Assembly: GCA_030524175.1 (NCBI GenBank)
Contig: JAUNHC010000017.1
Span: 51,720 to 115,719, forward strand
Direction: 5' to 3'
DNA: 64,000 nt
From: Eubacteriales bacterium
GTDB taxonomy: Bacteria; Bacillota; Clostridia; Lachnospirales; Lachnospiraceae
Of the stretch, positions 43,490 to 52,107 are shown in pieces; positions within the stretch are counted from its first letter, which is position 1, and each line of letters opens with the position of its first letter. Below the pieces are notes generated by a model. It was not told the DNA's origin, did not search any database, and saw nothing but the letters and a program-made list of their open reading frames with translations. The position numbers and the translations under genes were made by a program.

Positions 43490-44887
43490 ATGAAAAGAGG
43501 CAGTATTTTTGAACTGGATGGAATTCCTCGTTTGGGCGAGGCTCTTCCCCTGGCACTTCAGCATGTTGTTGCCATGATCGTAGGCTGTGTGACTCCGGCC
43601 ATTATTGTAGCCGGTGCAGTGGGGGGCGGCGGGCTCAGCAGTGAAGATAAGGTGATTCTTATCCAGGCGGCGCTTGTTGTGGCAGCGGTATCAACGCTTA
43701 TTCAGCTATTCCCTATCGGCGGAAGGAAAACACGGTTTGCCATAGGTTCCGGACTTCCTATGATCATGGGTGTCAGCTTTGCCTATGTGCCAAGTATGCA
43801 GGCTATTGCGGAAGGGTACGGGATATCCACGATCCTGGGAGCCCAGATCGTGGGAGGTATTGTTGCTGTGGTGATGGGGCTTCTGGTGAAACAGATCAGA
43901 GTTTTCTTCCCGCCCCTTATCACAGGAACTGTTGTATTTACCATAGGTTTATCCCTGTATCCTACAGCCATCAATTATATGGCAGGGGGCGTGGGAAGCG
44001 AAAATTACGGTTCCTGGCAGAATTGGCTTGTGGCGGTTTTTACACTGATCGTTGTGACTGTGCTGAACCATTTTGGTAAAGGAATCTGGAAACTGGCATC
44101 TATTTTGATCGGTATCATAGCCGGTTATCTAGTGTCGATTCCTTTTGGAATGGTGAATTTCTCAAGCGTAGGGGAGGCAGGCGTTTTCCAGCTTCCTAAG
44201 ATTATGCATTTCGGAATAAGTTTTGAGATTTCAGCCTGCGTTGCCATTGGAATTTTGTTTGCGATCAATTCCATTCAGGCCATCGGCGATTATTCTGCAA
44301 CCACCATCGGGGCAATGGACAGGACACCTAAGGACCAGGAGCTTCAAAGCGGTATTGTGGCATACGGCCTCACAAACGTCCTGGGCGCTTTCTTCGGGGG
44401 ACTGCCTACAGCAACCTACAGCCAGAATGTTGGTATCGTGACTACCACAAAGGTTATTAACAGATGGGTGCTGGGACTTGCTGCCGTAATTCTGGGAGTG
44501 GCCGGGATCGTGCCGAAGTTTTCCGCAGTGCTGACCACGATTCCTCAGTGTGTGCTGGGAGGAGCAACTGTTTCTGTGTTTGCATCCATTGCAATGACAG
44601 GTATGAAGCTGGTTGCTTCCGCAGAGATGGATTACAGGAACTCTTCTATTGTGGGACTGGCAGCAGCGTTGGGCATGGGAGTTTCCCAGGCGACAGCAGC
44701 CCTGGCAACTTTTCCTGCATGGGTTACAACCATTTTCGGCAAATCTCCGGTGGTGCTGGCTACTTTGATCGCGGTACTGTTAAATATTATCCTGCCCAAA
44801 TCCAGAGATGAGAAAAAGGAAGAAATGCAAAAAAAAAGAGATGTAGAAGATAGACTGAAAAAAGACCATTTAGAGTTTGAAAAATAG
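43490..44887 (+). CDS. NCS2 nucleobase (uracil/xanthine) permease
   Basis: A 465-residue transporter of the nucleobase-cation symporter 2 family with about 14 helices. Landmarks are LQHVVAMIVG (conserved Gln-His), and the NAT signature as SQNVGIVTTT before a helix, both of which line the substrate site in UraA. Residues FFGGLPTATYSQNVG precede it. The family moves uracil, xanthine or related purines with H+ or Na+; the substrate is not resolved here. GGGAGGT (43479-43485) supports the ATG at 43490 over the in-frame TTG at 43388, which falls in the promoter. Confidence 0.9.
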   Translation: MKRGSIFELDGIPRLGEALPLALQHVVAMIVGCVTPAIIVAGAVGGGGLSSEDKVILIQAALVVAAVSTLIQLFPIGGRKTRFAIGSGLPMIMGVSFAYVPSMQAIAEGYGISTILGAQIVGGIVAVVMGLLVKQIRVFFPPLITGTVVFTIGLSLYPTAINYMAGGVGSENYGSWQNWLVAVFTLIVVTVLNHFGKGIWKLASILIGIIAGYLVSIPFGMVNFSSVGEAGVFQLPKIMHFGISFEISACVAIGILFAINSIQAIGDYSATTIGAMDRTPKDQELQSGIVAYGLTNVLGAFFGGLPTATYSQNVGIVTTTKVINRWVLGLAAVILGVAGIVPKFSAVLTTIPQCVLGGATVSVFASIAMTGMKLVASAEMDYRNSSIVGLAAALGMGVSQATAALATFPAWVTTIFGKSPVVLATLIAVLLNIILPKSRDEKKEEMQKKRDVEDRLKKDHLEFEK

Positions 44888-44919
44888 TCAATAGTGCAGA
44901 ACAGCAAAGAATATTCAGG

Positions 44920-44962
44920 GGCTGTGGGGATTTCAGGAATGGAGTCTCTGCAGCCATTTTTT
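44920..44962 (+). terminator. Intrinsic terminator after the permease
   Basis: An 11-bp stem (GGCTGTGGGGA with TCTCTGCAGCC, three G-U pairs) is followed by ATTTTTTT. Confidence 0.8.
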
Positions 44963-45131
44963 TGTTCATTTTTACTAATGTTTATATTTTGATGCATTTT
45001 TTATGCAGTGCGGATGGTATACTGAAGTTAGTTTCAGGCTGCAGCAGAGACTATGGGATTTTAAACAGGCAGTAAAGAGGATTGAGGAGATCCGCTTTTA
45101 TTGCCTGTGGATGCAGGAAGAGGGGATGAGA

Positions 45132-45794
45132 TTGAAAAATAAAATTTTAGTGATCGAAGATGATATGGCAATTTCAGAGCTTTTATGTATGAATTTAAGC
45201 GCTGCAGGATATGAGGCAGCGGCAGCTTATGACGGAGTGGAAGCAGAACGATTGATCATGGATCATCAGGATGCGGATTTGGCTTTGGTAGATATTATGC
45301 TTCCGGGGAAAGATGGATTTCAGCTTATGGAGGACTTCAGAAAGAGAAAACTTCCGGTTATTTTTCTCACTGCAAAGGGGGACGTGGCTTCCAAGGTTAA
45401 AGGGCTTAAGCTTGGGGCTGAGGATTACATGGTGAAACCTTTTGAGATATTGGAGCTTCTGGTGAGGATTGAAAAGGTTCTGGAGCGTACCGGGAGGGCG
45501 AAGCGGATGATGAAAATCCGTGATATTGAAGTGGATCTGGTGAAACATCAGGTGACCAAACAGGGACAATATGTAAGCCTTAAGCCTATGGAATATGATC
45601 TTCTGGTACTTCTCCTGCGAAACAGGAATGTGGCCCTCAGCCGTGAAGAGATATTAAACCGTGTATGGGGGGATGATTACATGGGAGAGAGCCGTACCGT
45701 TGATGTACATATCGGACAGCTTCGGAAAAAACTGGGACTCTATGATGAAATCCACACGATTCCTAAGTTAGGCTATCGGCTGGAAGAAGAATGA
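45132..45794 (+). CDS. OmpR-family response regulator
   Basis: About 221 residues: receiver with VIEDDMAISELL, phosphoacceptor Asp in LALVDIMLPGKDG and MVKPFEI, and an OmpR winged helix ending IPKLGYRLEEE. AAGAGGGG (45118-45125) abuts the ATG at 45126, so the in-frame TTG at 45132 (6 nt spacing) is the likelier start. Its kinase begins 40 nt downstream. Confidence 0.9.
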   Translation: MKNKILVIEDDMAISELLCMNLSAAGYEAAAAYDGVEAERLIMDHQDADLALVDIMLPGKDGFQLMEDFRKRKLPVIFLTAKGDVASKVKGLKLGAEDYMVKPFEILELLVRIEKVLERTGRAKRMMKIRDIEVDLVKHQVTKQGQYVSLKPMEYDLLVLLLRNRNVALSREEILNRVWGDDYMGESRTVDVHIGQLRKKLGLYDEIHTIPKLGYRLEEE

Positions 45795-45834
45795 CAGGTT
45801 TTGGGACAGTGTAATAAGAAGGCGGAGCGGATCG

Positions 45835-47088
45835 ATGAAGTTATGGAAAAAAACAGTTTGTCTCATGCTTTTGACACTTCTGGTGTGCCTTGGCATTGTG
45901 GGAGGAATAACCTTGTTCATCACAGCCAGGAGGAGTATATCAAACAATGGGGAGACGTACGGCAGACAGATGCAAAGTGCAGCTATGCTGTTGGAACAGT
46001 TTTGGGATGAAGGAAAATATAACCGTATGACGGAAGTGGGAAAGAAATCTTATCTGAATTTTCAGTTTCGTCAGTGCTGCGGGCAGGGTTTTGCACTTGT
46101 AAAGGGAGATAAAGTGGAAGAGAATCTGACGGGATATGATATTATAGATCTGTCGGCTTTGGATATAAATCATCCCGCAAGATATTATGACTACCGTATT
46201 CAGAAGCTTTCAAAGAAGATTTTAATGCTGCAGAAGACAGTAGTTGGGAAACCGGAAGGATATACATTGCTTTCTGTAAGAGATGTGACCGGAGTATACC
46301 GGGAGATTGGAAGGCTTGCAGTATGGTATTTTGGGGTGTGCACCATTATTTTTATCATAGCAGGGACTTTCATTTACAGGATGATGGAGAAGAGTATGAG
46401 AGCGATGGAGGAGTTGCAGGAGGTTGCGGAAAAACAGGAGCTTCTTTTAGGAGCATTGTCTCATGAGATGAAAACACCTCTCACTTCGATCATCGGGTAC
46501 TCTGACAGCCTGCTACATGTAAAGCTTACCGGGGAGCAGAGAATCCGGGCACTGGAGCATATCAACAGGGAGGGGCGAAGGATGGAAGCCCTTACCGGAA
46601 AAATGCTGCAGATGATGGGAATGTATCAAAATGATGCTGTACTAATACAACAGTATTCCTCAGGTGAATTGATAAAAAGAGTAGAGGATTTGGAATGTGA
46701 GAGAGCCAGGGAGCGCGGGATCATTCTTATGACCTGCTGTGAAGATTTTTTTATGGATATGGATATAGAACTGATGGTAAGCCTTCTTCTGAATTTAATT
46801 GACAATGCTATGCGTGCGTCAAAGGAGGGGGACAAGGTTATTGTAAGAGCTGTTTGCCGGGATAAAGTGAATGTCTTGGAGGTGGAGGATTTCGGAAGGG
46901 GGATTCCGGAGAATGAACTTATGAGGGTTACAGAGGCTTTTTATATGGTGGATAAATCCAGGAGCAGAAGGGAAGGGGGCGCAGGACTGGGTTTGGCCCT
47001 GTGCAGAAGGATTGCCGAACTTCACGGGGGAGAAATTGAGATAAAGAGCCAGGTAGGAAAAGGAACCACAGTGACTGTCAGGTTCTAG
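45835..47088 (+). CDS. Sensor histidine kinase
   Basis: A 417-residue kinase with helices at about residues 9-28 and 165-185 around a short outer domain. It has a HAMP-like linker, HisKA with LLGALSHEMKTPLTSIIGYSDSLL, HATPase with NLIDNAMRAS, DFGRGIPE and GAGLGLALC. It pairs with the preceding response regulator. The lipoprotein gene 138 nt downstream is in the same orientation and may be a target. A dispersed palindromic repeat begins at its stop codon. Confidence 0.92.
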   Translation: MKLWKKTVCLMLLTLLVCLGIVGGITLFITARRSISNNGETYGRQMQSAAMLLEQFWDEGKYNRMTEVGKKSYLNFQFRQCCGQGFALVKGDKVEENLTGYDIIDLSALDINHPARYYDYRIQKLSKKILMLQKTVVGKPEGYTLLSVRDVTGVYREIGRLAVWYFGVCTIIFIIAGTFIYRMMEKSMRAMEELQEVAEKQELLLGALSHEMKTPLTSIIGYSDSLLHVKLTGEQRIRALEHINREGRRMEALTGKMLQMMGMYQNDAVLIQQYSSGELIKRVEDLECERARERGIILMTCCEDFFMDMDIELMVSLLLNLIDNAMRASKEGDKVIVRAVCRDKVNVLEVEDFGRGIPENELMRVTEAFYMVDKSRSRREGGAGLGLALCRRIAELHGGEIEIKSQVGKGTTVTVRF

Positions 47089-47130
47089 AGCGTGTTTGAA
47101 GATTGGTGGAATGAATTTTCAAGCACGCCC
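47088..47130. repeat. Dispersed palindromic repeat, copy 3 (complete)
   Basis: GCGTGTTTGAA (47090-47100) pairs with TTCAAGCACGC (47118-47128) over 11 bp (one G-U), enclosing GATTGGTGGAATGAA. The shared 15-mer is at 47108-47122. It abuts the kinase stop codon and has no T-run, so it is not an ordinary terminator. Confidence 0.7.
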
Positions 47131-47226
47131 TAAATCCAGGATAGTAAAATTACAAATTGTTTACTTTTTTCTGCTTACTTTGAAGAATACTTCTGATACA
47201 TTGTAAGCAGAAGGGAGGCGGTGAAT

Positions 47227-48618
47227 TTGAAAAATCATATAATAGCTGCAGGACTTATAATTGTCCTGGCAGCAGTAAGTGCAGGTGTTACCGGCTGTGC
47301 CGATGAGGTGAGGTCGGCAGTAGTGGCAGAGCGTACGTTCTCAGGGAACACGGAAAAAGAAGAGAAGACAGCAAAAGCCACGGAAACGGAAGACAGAGAG
47401 GGGGATGCCAGCTTAGAGACAGCAGATGTCCTTGGGCAGGTACAGGCTCCTGAGATTTACAAAGCGGATTTTGCTGAATATTATCAAGAGCCGGACTGGG
47501 GCGGAAGCGAAAACAGTAAGATGAAGATATCCATCTCAGTTGATGCACCGGTGGAGGTTCCGGATGTGGAAGCTGTCCGGATTAAGAAGGTCACACGGGT
47601 GAACGGAGAGGCAGCAAAGAATATATTTTTGAAACTCCCTGAGCTTTTAGGCGGAGGAGAAGGGATAACGATCGATGATACAACAGAGCCGATGCAGGGA
47701 AAACTTACTGTTGGAGACTTGCCGTACAGCTATAGTATTTGGGGATTAAACAATGGGGACCAGTATGTATCAGGACTTGGTTTTTATTGGGGAATTGATA
47801 TGAGCAGGGTTAAGCCTGCCGAGGGTGGCTTTAAGAATGAGGATACTGGAACCATAGTCCCGGCAAAGGAAGCGGCAGGAATTGATGAAGCGGCAGAAAC
47901 AGCCGATACTATTGTGGGGAAGATGGGGCTGAAGGACTTTAAAATGTCATATGAAAGAGAATCTTCCGCTCAATACAATTATTCTGGCGGGGAGTCTCAG
48001 ACAAAAGCAATGTATGATTTTTACTATGAGCGTATAGTAGACGGTGTACCGGTGAATTATGTTCTGGAGGGGATGTATAATTCGTTGTATCAGGCTGATG
48101 AAGAAATGATGAAAATGTCGGAGGCAGAGAAAGTATCCTATTGGCCGGAGGAATGTCTTCAGATTCTGATGACCTCCGGGACATTGGCTCATGTAAGGTA
48201 TGAAAATCCTGTTGAAGTGGGGGATTATTCTGATGAAAAGCTTTTTTTAGTACCTTTTGAGGAAGTGAAAAATATTTTTGAGGACACGATCATATCTAAG
48301 ATTGTGGGGACAGGCAGCGGTTATACTCCCCAGGGCGGTGATTTTGTTTTATATCCCGGAAGTATAGAAGGGGCCAAGGTTGATGTTGTGGTTGACAGAG
48401 TAAAGATGGGATATATGCGTATCCGTGACGAGGGAAGTGAGAGCCAGTGGATATTGGTTCCTGTATGGGATTTTTACGGCAGGTGGAGTTTTGAGATTCC
48501 CGAAGAAGACGGCACTTTTGAGGAAATACGTATGGATTACAGTAATGTTTCGCTGCTCACTGTTGATGCACGTGATGGGACGATTATGGAAAGGGATTAC
48601 AGCCCGTCTGTGAGTTAA
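47227..48618 (+). CDS. Large lipoprotein, DUF6034-like
   Basis: About 463 residues with lipobox VTGC (Cys about residue 24), followed by a low-complexity Glu/Lys/Thr linker (EKEEKTAKATETEDREGDAS) and a folded domain of about 380 residues rich in beta strands. The layout recalls the DUF6034 lipoproteins of Lachnospiraceae, though I give this as a likely family only. It is anchored outside the cell. AAGGGAGG (47211-47218) favours the TTG at 47227 (8 nt) over the GTG at 47221 (2 nt). It follows a two-component system and ends at a strong terminator. The function is unknown. Confidence 0.75.
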   Translation: MKNHIIAAGLIIVLAAVSAGVTGCADEVRSAVVAERTFSGNTEKEEKTAKATETEDREGDASLETADVLGQVQAPEIYKADFAEYYQEPDWGGSENSKMKISISVDAPVEVPDVEAVRIKKVTRVNGEAAKNIFLKLPELLGGGEGITIDDTTEPMQGKLTVGDLPYSYSIWGLNNGDQYVSGLGFYWGIDMSRVKPAEGGFKNEDTGTIVPAKEAAGIDEAAETADTIVGKMGLKDFKMSYERESSAQYNYSGGESQTKAMYDFYYERIVDGVPVNYVLEGMYNSLYQADEEMMKMSEAEKVSYWPEECLQILMTSGTLAHVRYENPVEVGDYSDEKLFLVPFEEVKNIFEDTIISKIVGTGSGYTPQGGDFVLYPGSIEGAKVDVVVDRVKMGYMRIRDEGSESQWILVPVWDFYGRWSFEIPEEDGTFEEIRMDYSNVSLLTVDARDGTIMERDYSPSVS

Positions 48619-48652
48619 GTAAAGAATTTAATCCGTCAGAACATATAATTAC

Positions 48653-48701
48653 AAAAAGGACAAACATTTGGAACTAATGCAGCCAGGTGTTTGTCCTTTT
48701 T
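48653..48701 (+). terminator. Intrinsic terminator after the lipoprotein
   Basis: A stem of up to 19 bp from AAAAAGGACAAACATTTGG with CCAGGTGTTTGTCCTTTTT, with flanking A and T runs. Confidence 0.9.
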
Positions 48702-48835
48702 CACATATTTTACACAGATTTAACACCCCTTTCACACATTTTTTTATTAACATTTTTAGATAAATTACTATGAAAGTCCCGGCCGGCAGCCGTAAGCCCG
48801 GTCAATCGGCTTTCATAACAAGAAAGGAGTCTGAT

Positions 48836-49528
48836 ATGGAAAAAACATATTTTCGCCATGAATACAAGTATATTATCAATGCCTGTGATCATGAAATCCT
48901 CAGGAGCAGGCTTTCCAGAGTAATGGCCCAGGATATCCATACGGACGGCAGGGGGAGGTACACCATTGTAAATATTTACTTCGACTCCCCGGGAGATGCC
49001 GCACTGTGTCAGAAGATTGACGGAGTGGACATAAGAGAAAAGTTCCGGATGCGGTATTATAACAAGGACACTGATCATATCCATTTGGAGAAAAAGACTA
49101 AACAGAACAATTTGTGCCATAAAGAAGGCGTCTGGATTTCCGGCGGAGAATGTTTAAAGATTCTGGATGGGGATATCAAGTGGCTGAAAGAGGAAATCAG
49201 CCGTCCCCTTCTGCAGGAGCTTTACGGAAAAATGGTTGTCCAGCAGCTTAGGCCGAAAACGGTCAGTGTTTATGAGAGAATGCCTTTTGTCTGTCCGGCA
49301 GGAAATGTGAGGGTGACATTGGATTCAGGAATGCGGACAGGGATACACAGCAGGGATTTTCTTCAGGCGGACAAGGTACCGACAGCATACAGCGGCGGAG
49401 AGAAAACATACCTTCTGGAAGTAAAATATGACAGTTTTCTTCCGGAACATATCCGCGCCATGATCCAGCTTGGGGGAAGGAACCTGAGCGCTTATTCAAA
49501 ATATGCCCAAAGCAGAAGCTTTGGATAA
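48836..49528 (+). CDS. VTC-domain protein, polyphosphate-polymerase-like
   Basis: A 230-residue tunnel-fold protein of the VTC family (PF09359). Conserved basic and acidic strands are RHEYKYIIN, VNIYFDSPGD, REKFRMRYYN, IHLEKKTKQ, TVSVYERMPFV, VRVTLDSGMRT and TYLLEVKYD, matching the Lys/Arg/Glu residues that bind ATP and polyphosphate in yeast Vtc4. It probably makes or binds polyphosphate at the membrane. AAAGGAG (7 nt) supports the ATG at 48836. DUF4956 follows 19 nt later and CotH overlaps that, so the three are one operon. Confidence 0.87.
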   Translation: MEKTYFRHEYKYIINACDHEILRSRLSRVMAQDIHTDGRGRYTIVNIYFDSPGDAALCQKIDGVDIREKFRMRYYNKDTDHIHLEKKTKQNNLCHKEGVWISGGECLKILDGDIKWLKEEISRPLLQELYGKMVVQQLRPKTVSVYERMPFVCPAGNVRVTLDSGMRTGIHSRDFLQADKVPTAYSGGEKTYLLEVKYDSFLPEHIRAMIQLGGRNLSAYSKYAQSRSFG

Positions 49529-49547
49529 ATAACGGGGGAGAAAAATA

Positions 49548-50219
49548 ATGACTTTTAAAGATATTTTTAAATCAGATTTTCTGGATAATGTGACTTCATT
49601 TTCACCGGCAGATACATTGATTGCCTTGTTTTTGGCTTTCGCGGTGGGATTATTCATATTCTGGGTTTATAAAAAGACATTTAAGGGGGTAATGTATTCT
49701 GCCTCTTTTGCTATGACCCTTATAGCCATGACCTTGATCACAACCTTTGTAATTCTGGCGGTTACGTCTAATGTAGTGCTGTCTCTTGGTATGGTAGGTG
49801 CTCTTTCTATTGTACGATTCAGGACAGCGATCAAGGAACCTATGGATATTGCTTTTTTGTTCTGGGCTATTGCGGCCGGGATCGTCATCGGTGCCGGAAT
49901 GCTGGTGCTCTCTGTTATTGGAAGCATTCTTATCGGTATTGTAATGCTTGCATTTTCCAATAAAAAGATAAATGACCGTCCGTATCTTCTGGTGGTGGAT
50001 TTTGAGGACGAGCACTTTGAAAATGATATTCTGAGGGCTGTAAAGGAGGCGTCACCGAAATACGTGGTAAAATCAAAGACTGTATCCCCAAAAGGGATTG
50101 AATGTTCCATCGAAGTACGTATTCCCAATATGGAAACACAGTTTGTTAATAAAGTAGCTTCCATAGAATCTGTAGGGAATGCAGTTCTTGTAAGCTATAA
50201 TGGAGAATATTTAGGATGA
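49548..50219 (+). CDS. DUF4956 membrane protein
   Basis: A 223-residue protein with four membrane helices in the first 145 residues, including the family motif SLGMVGALSIVRFRTAIKEPMDIAFLFWAIAAGIVIGAG. The C-terminal 75 residues form a soluble ACT-like domain (PYLLVVDFEDEHFENDILRAV). DUF4956 proteins commonly neighbour VTC-domain and CotH proteins. Vtc1-like membrane partnering with the VTC enzyme is a reasonable guess. The start follows GGGGGAG, and the stop overlaps the CotH start in an ATGA. Confidence 0.87.
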   Translation: MTFKDIFKSDFLDNVTSFSPADTLIALFLAFAVGLFIFWVYKKTFKGVMYSASFAMTLIAMTLITTFVILAVTSNVVLSLGMVGALSIVRFRTAIKEPMDIAFLFWAIAAGIVIGAGMLVLSVIGSILIGIVMLAFSNKKINDRPYLLVVDFEDEHFENDILRAVKEASPKYVVKSKTVSPKGIECSIEVRIPNMETQFVNKVASIESVGNAVLVSYNGEYLG

Positions 50220-51919
50220 TCACAAGCAAATACATAGACCGTATCGTAGCTGTAGTGCTGGCGCTGGCTTTATCTTTTTGCGGCGGAGCGTATTATCTGG
50301 GGACACAGGAAACTGCCAGTGCATCCTCACCGGGCTCAGGAAAAACCACTATGCCATATGAGACGTCAGTGTTTAACAAACAAGAGGTGACTGAAGTAGA
50401 AATATCCGTAGACGAGGATACTTGGGCAGAACTTTTAGAAAACGCCACTCTGGAGGAATATGTACAGTGCAATATTACGGTGAACGGAATTGAAACCCGG
50501 AATGTGGGAATCCGTTGTAAGGGCAACACAAGTTTGTCCCAGGTGGCCAGCTCAGACAGTGACAGGTACAGCTTTAAAGTGAAATTTGATGAATATGTAA
50601 GCGGTCAGACACTGGACGGACTGGATAAGCTGGTACTGAATAACATCTTTTGCGATAACACTTATATGAAGGAATATTTGTCCTATGATCTCATGTCGTA
50701 TCTGGGTGTTGCTGCTCCCCTTTACAGTTTTGCCCATATAACTGTCAATGGGGAGGAATGGGGACTTTATCTTGCTATTGAAGCCCTTGAAAAATCTTTT
50801 GCAAGAAGGATGTATGGTGACTCCTATGGTGCCTTGTATAAGGTGGAAAGCACTGATATGGGCGGCATGATGCAGCCGGGGGACGGAAAAGAAGACGGTG
50901 GAAACAGAAGAACGCCCGGAGGGGAGCGGCCAGAAGGAATGGAATTGCCGGAGGCAGGAGAAATGTCAGAAGGAGCACAGATGCCGGAAGGTAAGGAGAT
51001 ACCGGAAGCAGGAGAGGTGTTGGAAGGTAAGGAGATGCCCGGAATAGGAGAGATGCCGGATGGTATGGAATTACCGGAGATGGGCGGGATGCCGGATGAT
51101 GGGGAGTTCCCCGCAGGCGGAAAGATGCCGGACGGTGCAGGAATGGGATTTGGCAAGGGCGGCGGAATGTGGGGGAGTTCAGGAACAGACCTTGTTTATA
51201 CCGATGATGAAGAGGAAAGTTACTCAGGAATTCTTGAGAATGCCGCCTACAAGGTTACAGACCAGCAGAAGGAATCCCTGATTGAGGCGATCAAGGGGCT
51301 TAATGAGGGAGAGGATTTGGAGGAATATGTAAATACAGACCAGACACTTCGGTATTTTGCCGCAAATACCTTTCTGGTGAACCAGGATGATTACCTGAGT
51401 AATCTTCAGCACAATATCTATTTATATGAAGAGGACGGCGTTATTTCCCCTGTTCCCTGGGATTATAATCTTGCATTCGGAGGCTTCCAGAGCCGTGATG
51501 CCTCCGTAGCGGTGAATCTGCCAATTGATACACCCGTTTCGGAGGAAACCTTGGAACAGCGTCCTCTTCTTGGAAAACTGCTGGAGCAGGATGAATACAA
51601 ACAGCTGTATCACGAGTATCTTCAGGAAATTGTCAGCGGATACTTCGAAAATGGAACTTTTGAAAACACTGTGGATTATCTGAATACGCTCATTAAAGAT
51701 TATGTGAAAAATGATGCCACAGCCTTCTGTACTTATGAGGAATATCAGACCGCAATTGAAAATCTCAAATTATTCGGACAGTACAGGGAACTCAGTGTTC
51801 AGGGACAGTTAAACGGTACTATTCCGTCAACAGAGGATGGACAGAAAGAAGATTCCTCTGCCTTAATAGATGCCGCCGGCGTAGACCTTACTGCAATGGG
51901 GATTCAGGGTGGACGCTAG
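50216..51919 (+). CDS. CotH-family protein kinase-like protein with Met/Pro/Glu repeats
   Basis: A 567-residue exported protein (N-terminal helix VVALALALSFCGGAYYLG). CotH family (PF08757) elements: VGIRCKGNTS, LDKLVLNNIFCDNTYMKEYLSYDLM, WGLYLAIEALEKSF, NQDDYLSNLQHNIYLYEE and SPVPWDYNLAFGG, the last two holding the Asp/Asn residues that bind ATP-metal in CotH. Between them, residues about 235-330 are about 15 imperfect repeats of the type EMPEGxE/MPDGxE rich in Met, Pro, Glu and Gly. CotH phosphorylates spore-coat proteins in Bacillus. Here it is paired with VTC/DUF4956, so polyphosphate as donor or product is an open possibility. Confidence 0.88.
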   Translation: MITSKYIDRIVAVVLALALSFCGGAYYLGTQETASASSPGSGKTTMPYETSVFNKQEVTEVEISVDEDTWAELLENATLEEYVQCNITVNGIETRNVGIRCKGNTSLSQVASSDSDRYSFKVKFDEYVSGQTLDGLDKLVLNNIFCDNTYMKEYLSYDLMSYLGVAAPLYSFAHITVNGEEWGLYLAIEALEKSFARRMYGDSYGALYKVESTDMGGMMQPGDGKEDGGNRRTPGGERPEGMELPEAGEMSEGAQMPEGKEIPEAGEVLEGKEMPGIGEMPDGMELPEMGGMPDDGEFPAGGKMPDGAGMGFGKGGGMWGSSGTDLVYTDDEEESYSGILENAAYKVTDQQKESLIEAIKGLNEGEDLEEYVNTDQTLRYFAANTFLVNQDDYLSNLQHNIYLYEEDGVISPVPWDYNLAFGGFQSRDASVAVNLPIDTPVSEETLEQRPLLGKLLEQDEYKQLYHEYLQEIVSGYFENGTFENTVDYLNTLIKDYVKNDATAFCTYEEYQTAIENLKLFGQYRELSVQGQLNGTIPSTEDGQKEDSSALIDAAGVDLTAMGIQGGR

Positions 51920-51998
51920 CAATCCCTCCTGATAGAGGCCATAGTACATTGGGAATCTTGTGGGTATATTAGAGGGATAGATATTCTGCAAAAAAAGT

Positions 51999-52034
51999 CT
52001 GCCGCATTCGTGAATAAATTCACAGATGCGGCAG
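51999..52034 (-). terminator. Terminator of the phosphofructokinase gene
   Basis: Stem CTGCCGCAT / ATGCGGCAG with an inner GTGAA/TTCAC extension. On the minus strand it is followed by ACTTTTTTT. Confidence 0.85.
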
Positions 52035-52107
52035 TGTCCATGCAACAGACAGCATGTTTAGGTTAGTGTCATACATTCTCAGTGTGAACAGCCTGGTCAC
52101 AGCTTTT

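Noticed and set aside
48770-48835. Riboswitch in the VTC leader
   Set aside because: TGAAAG/CTTTCA can enclose GC-rich pairings, but no known class fits and there is no second example to support it.
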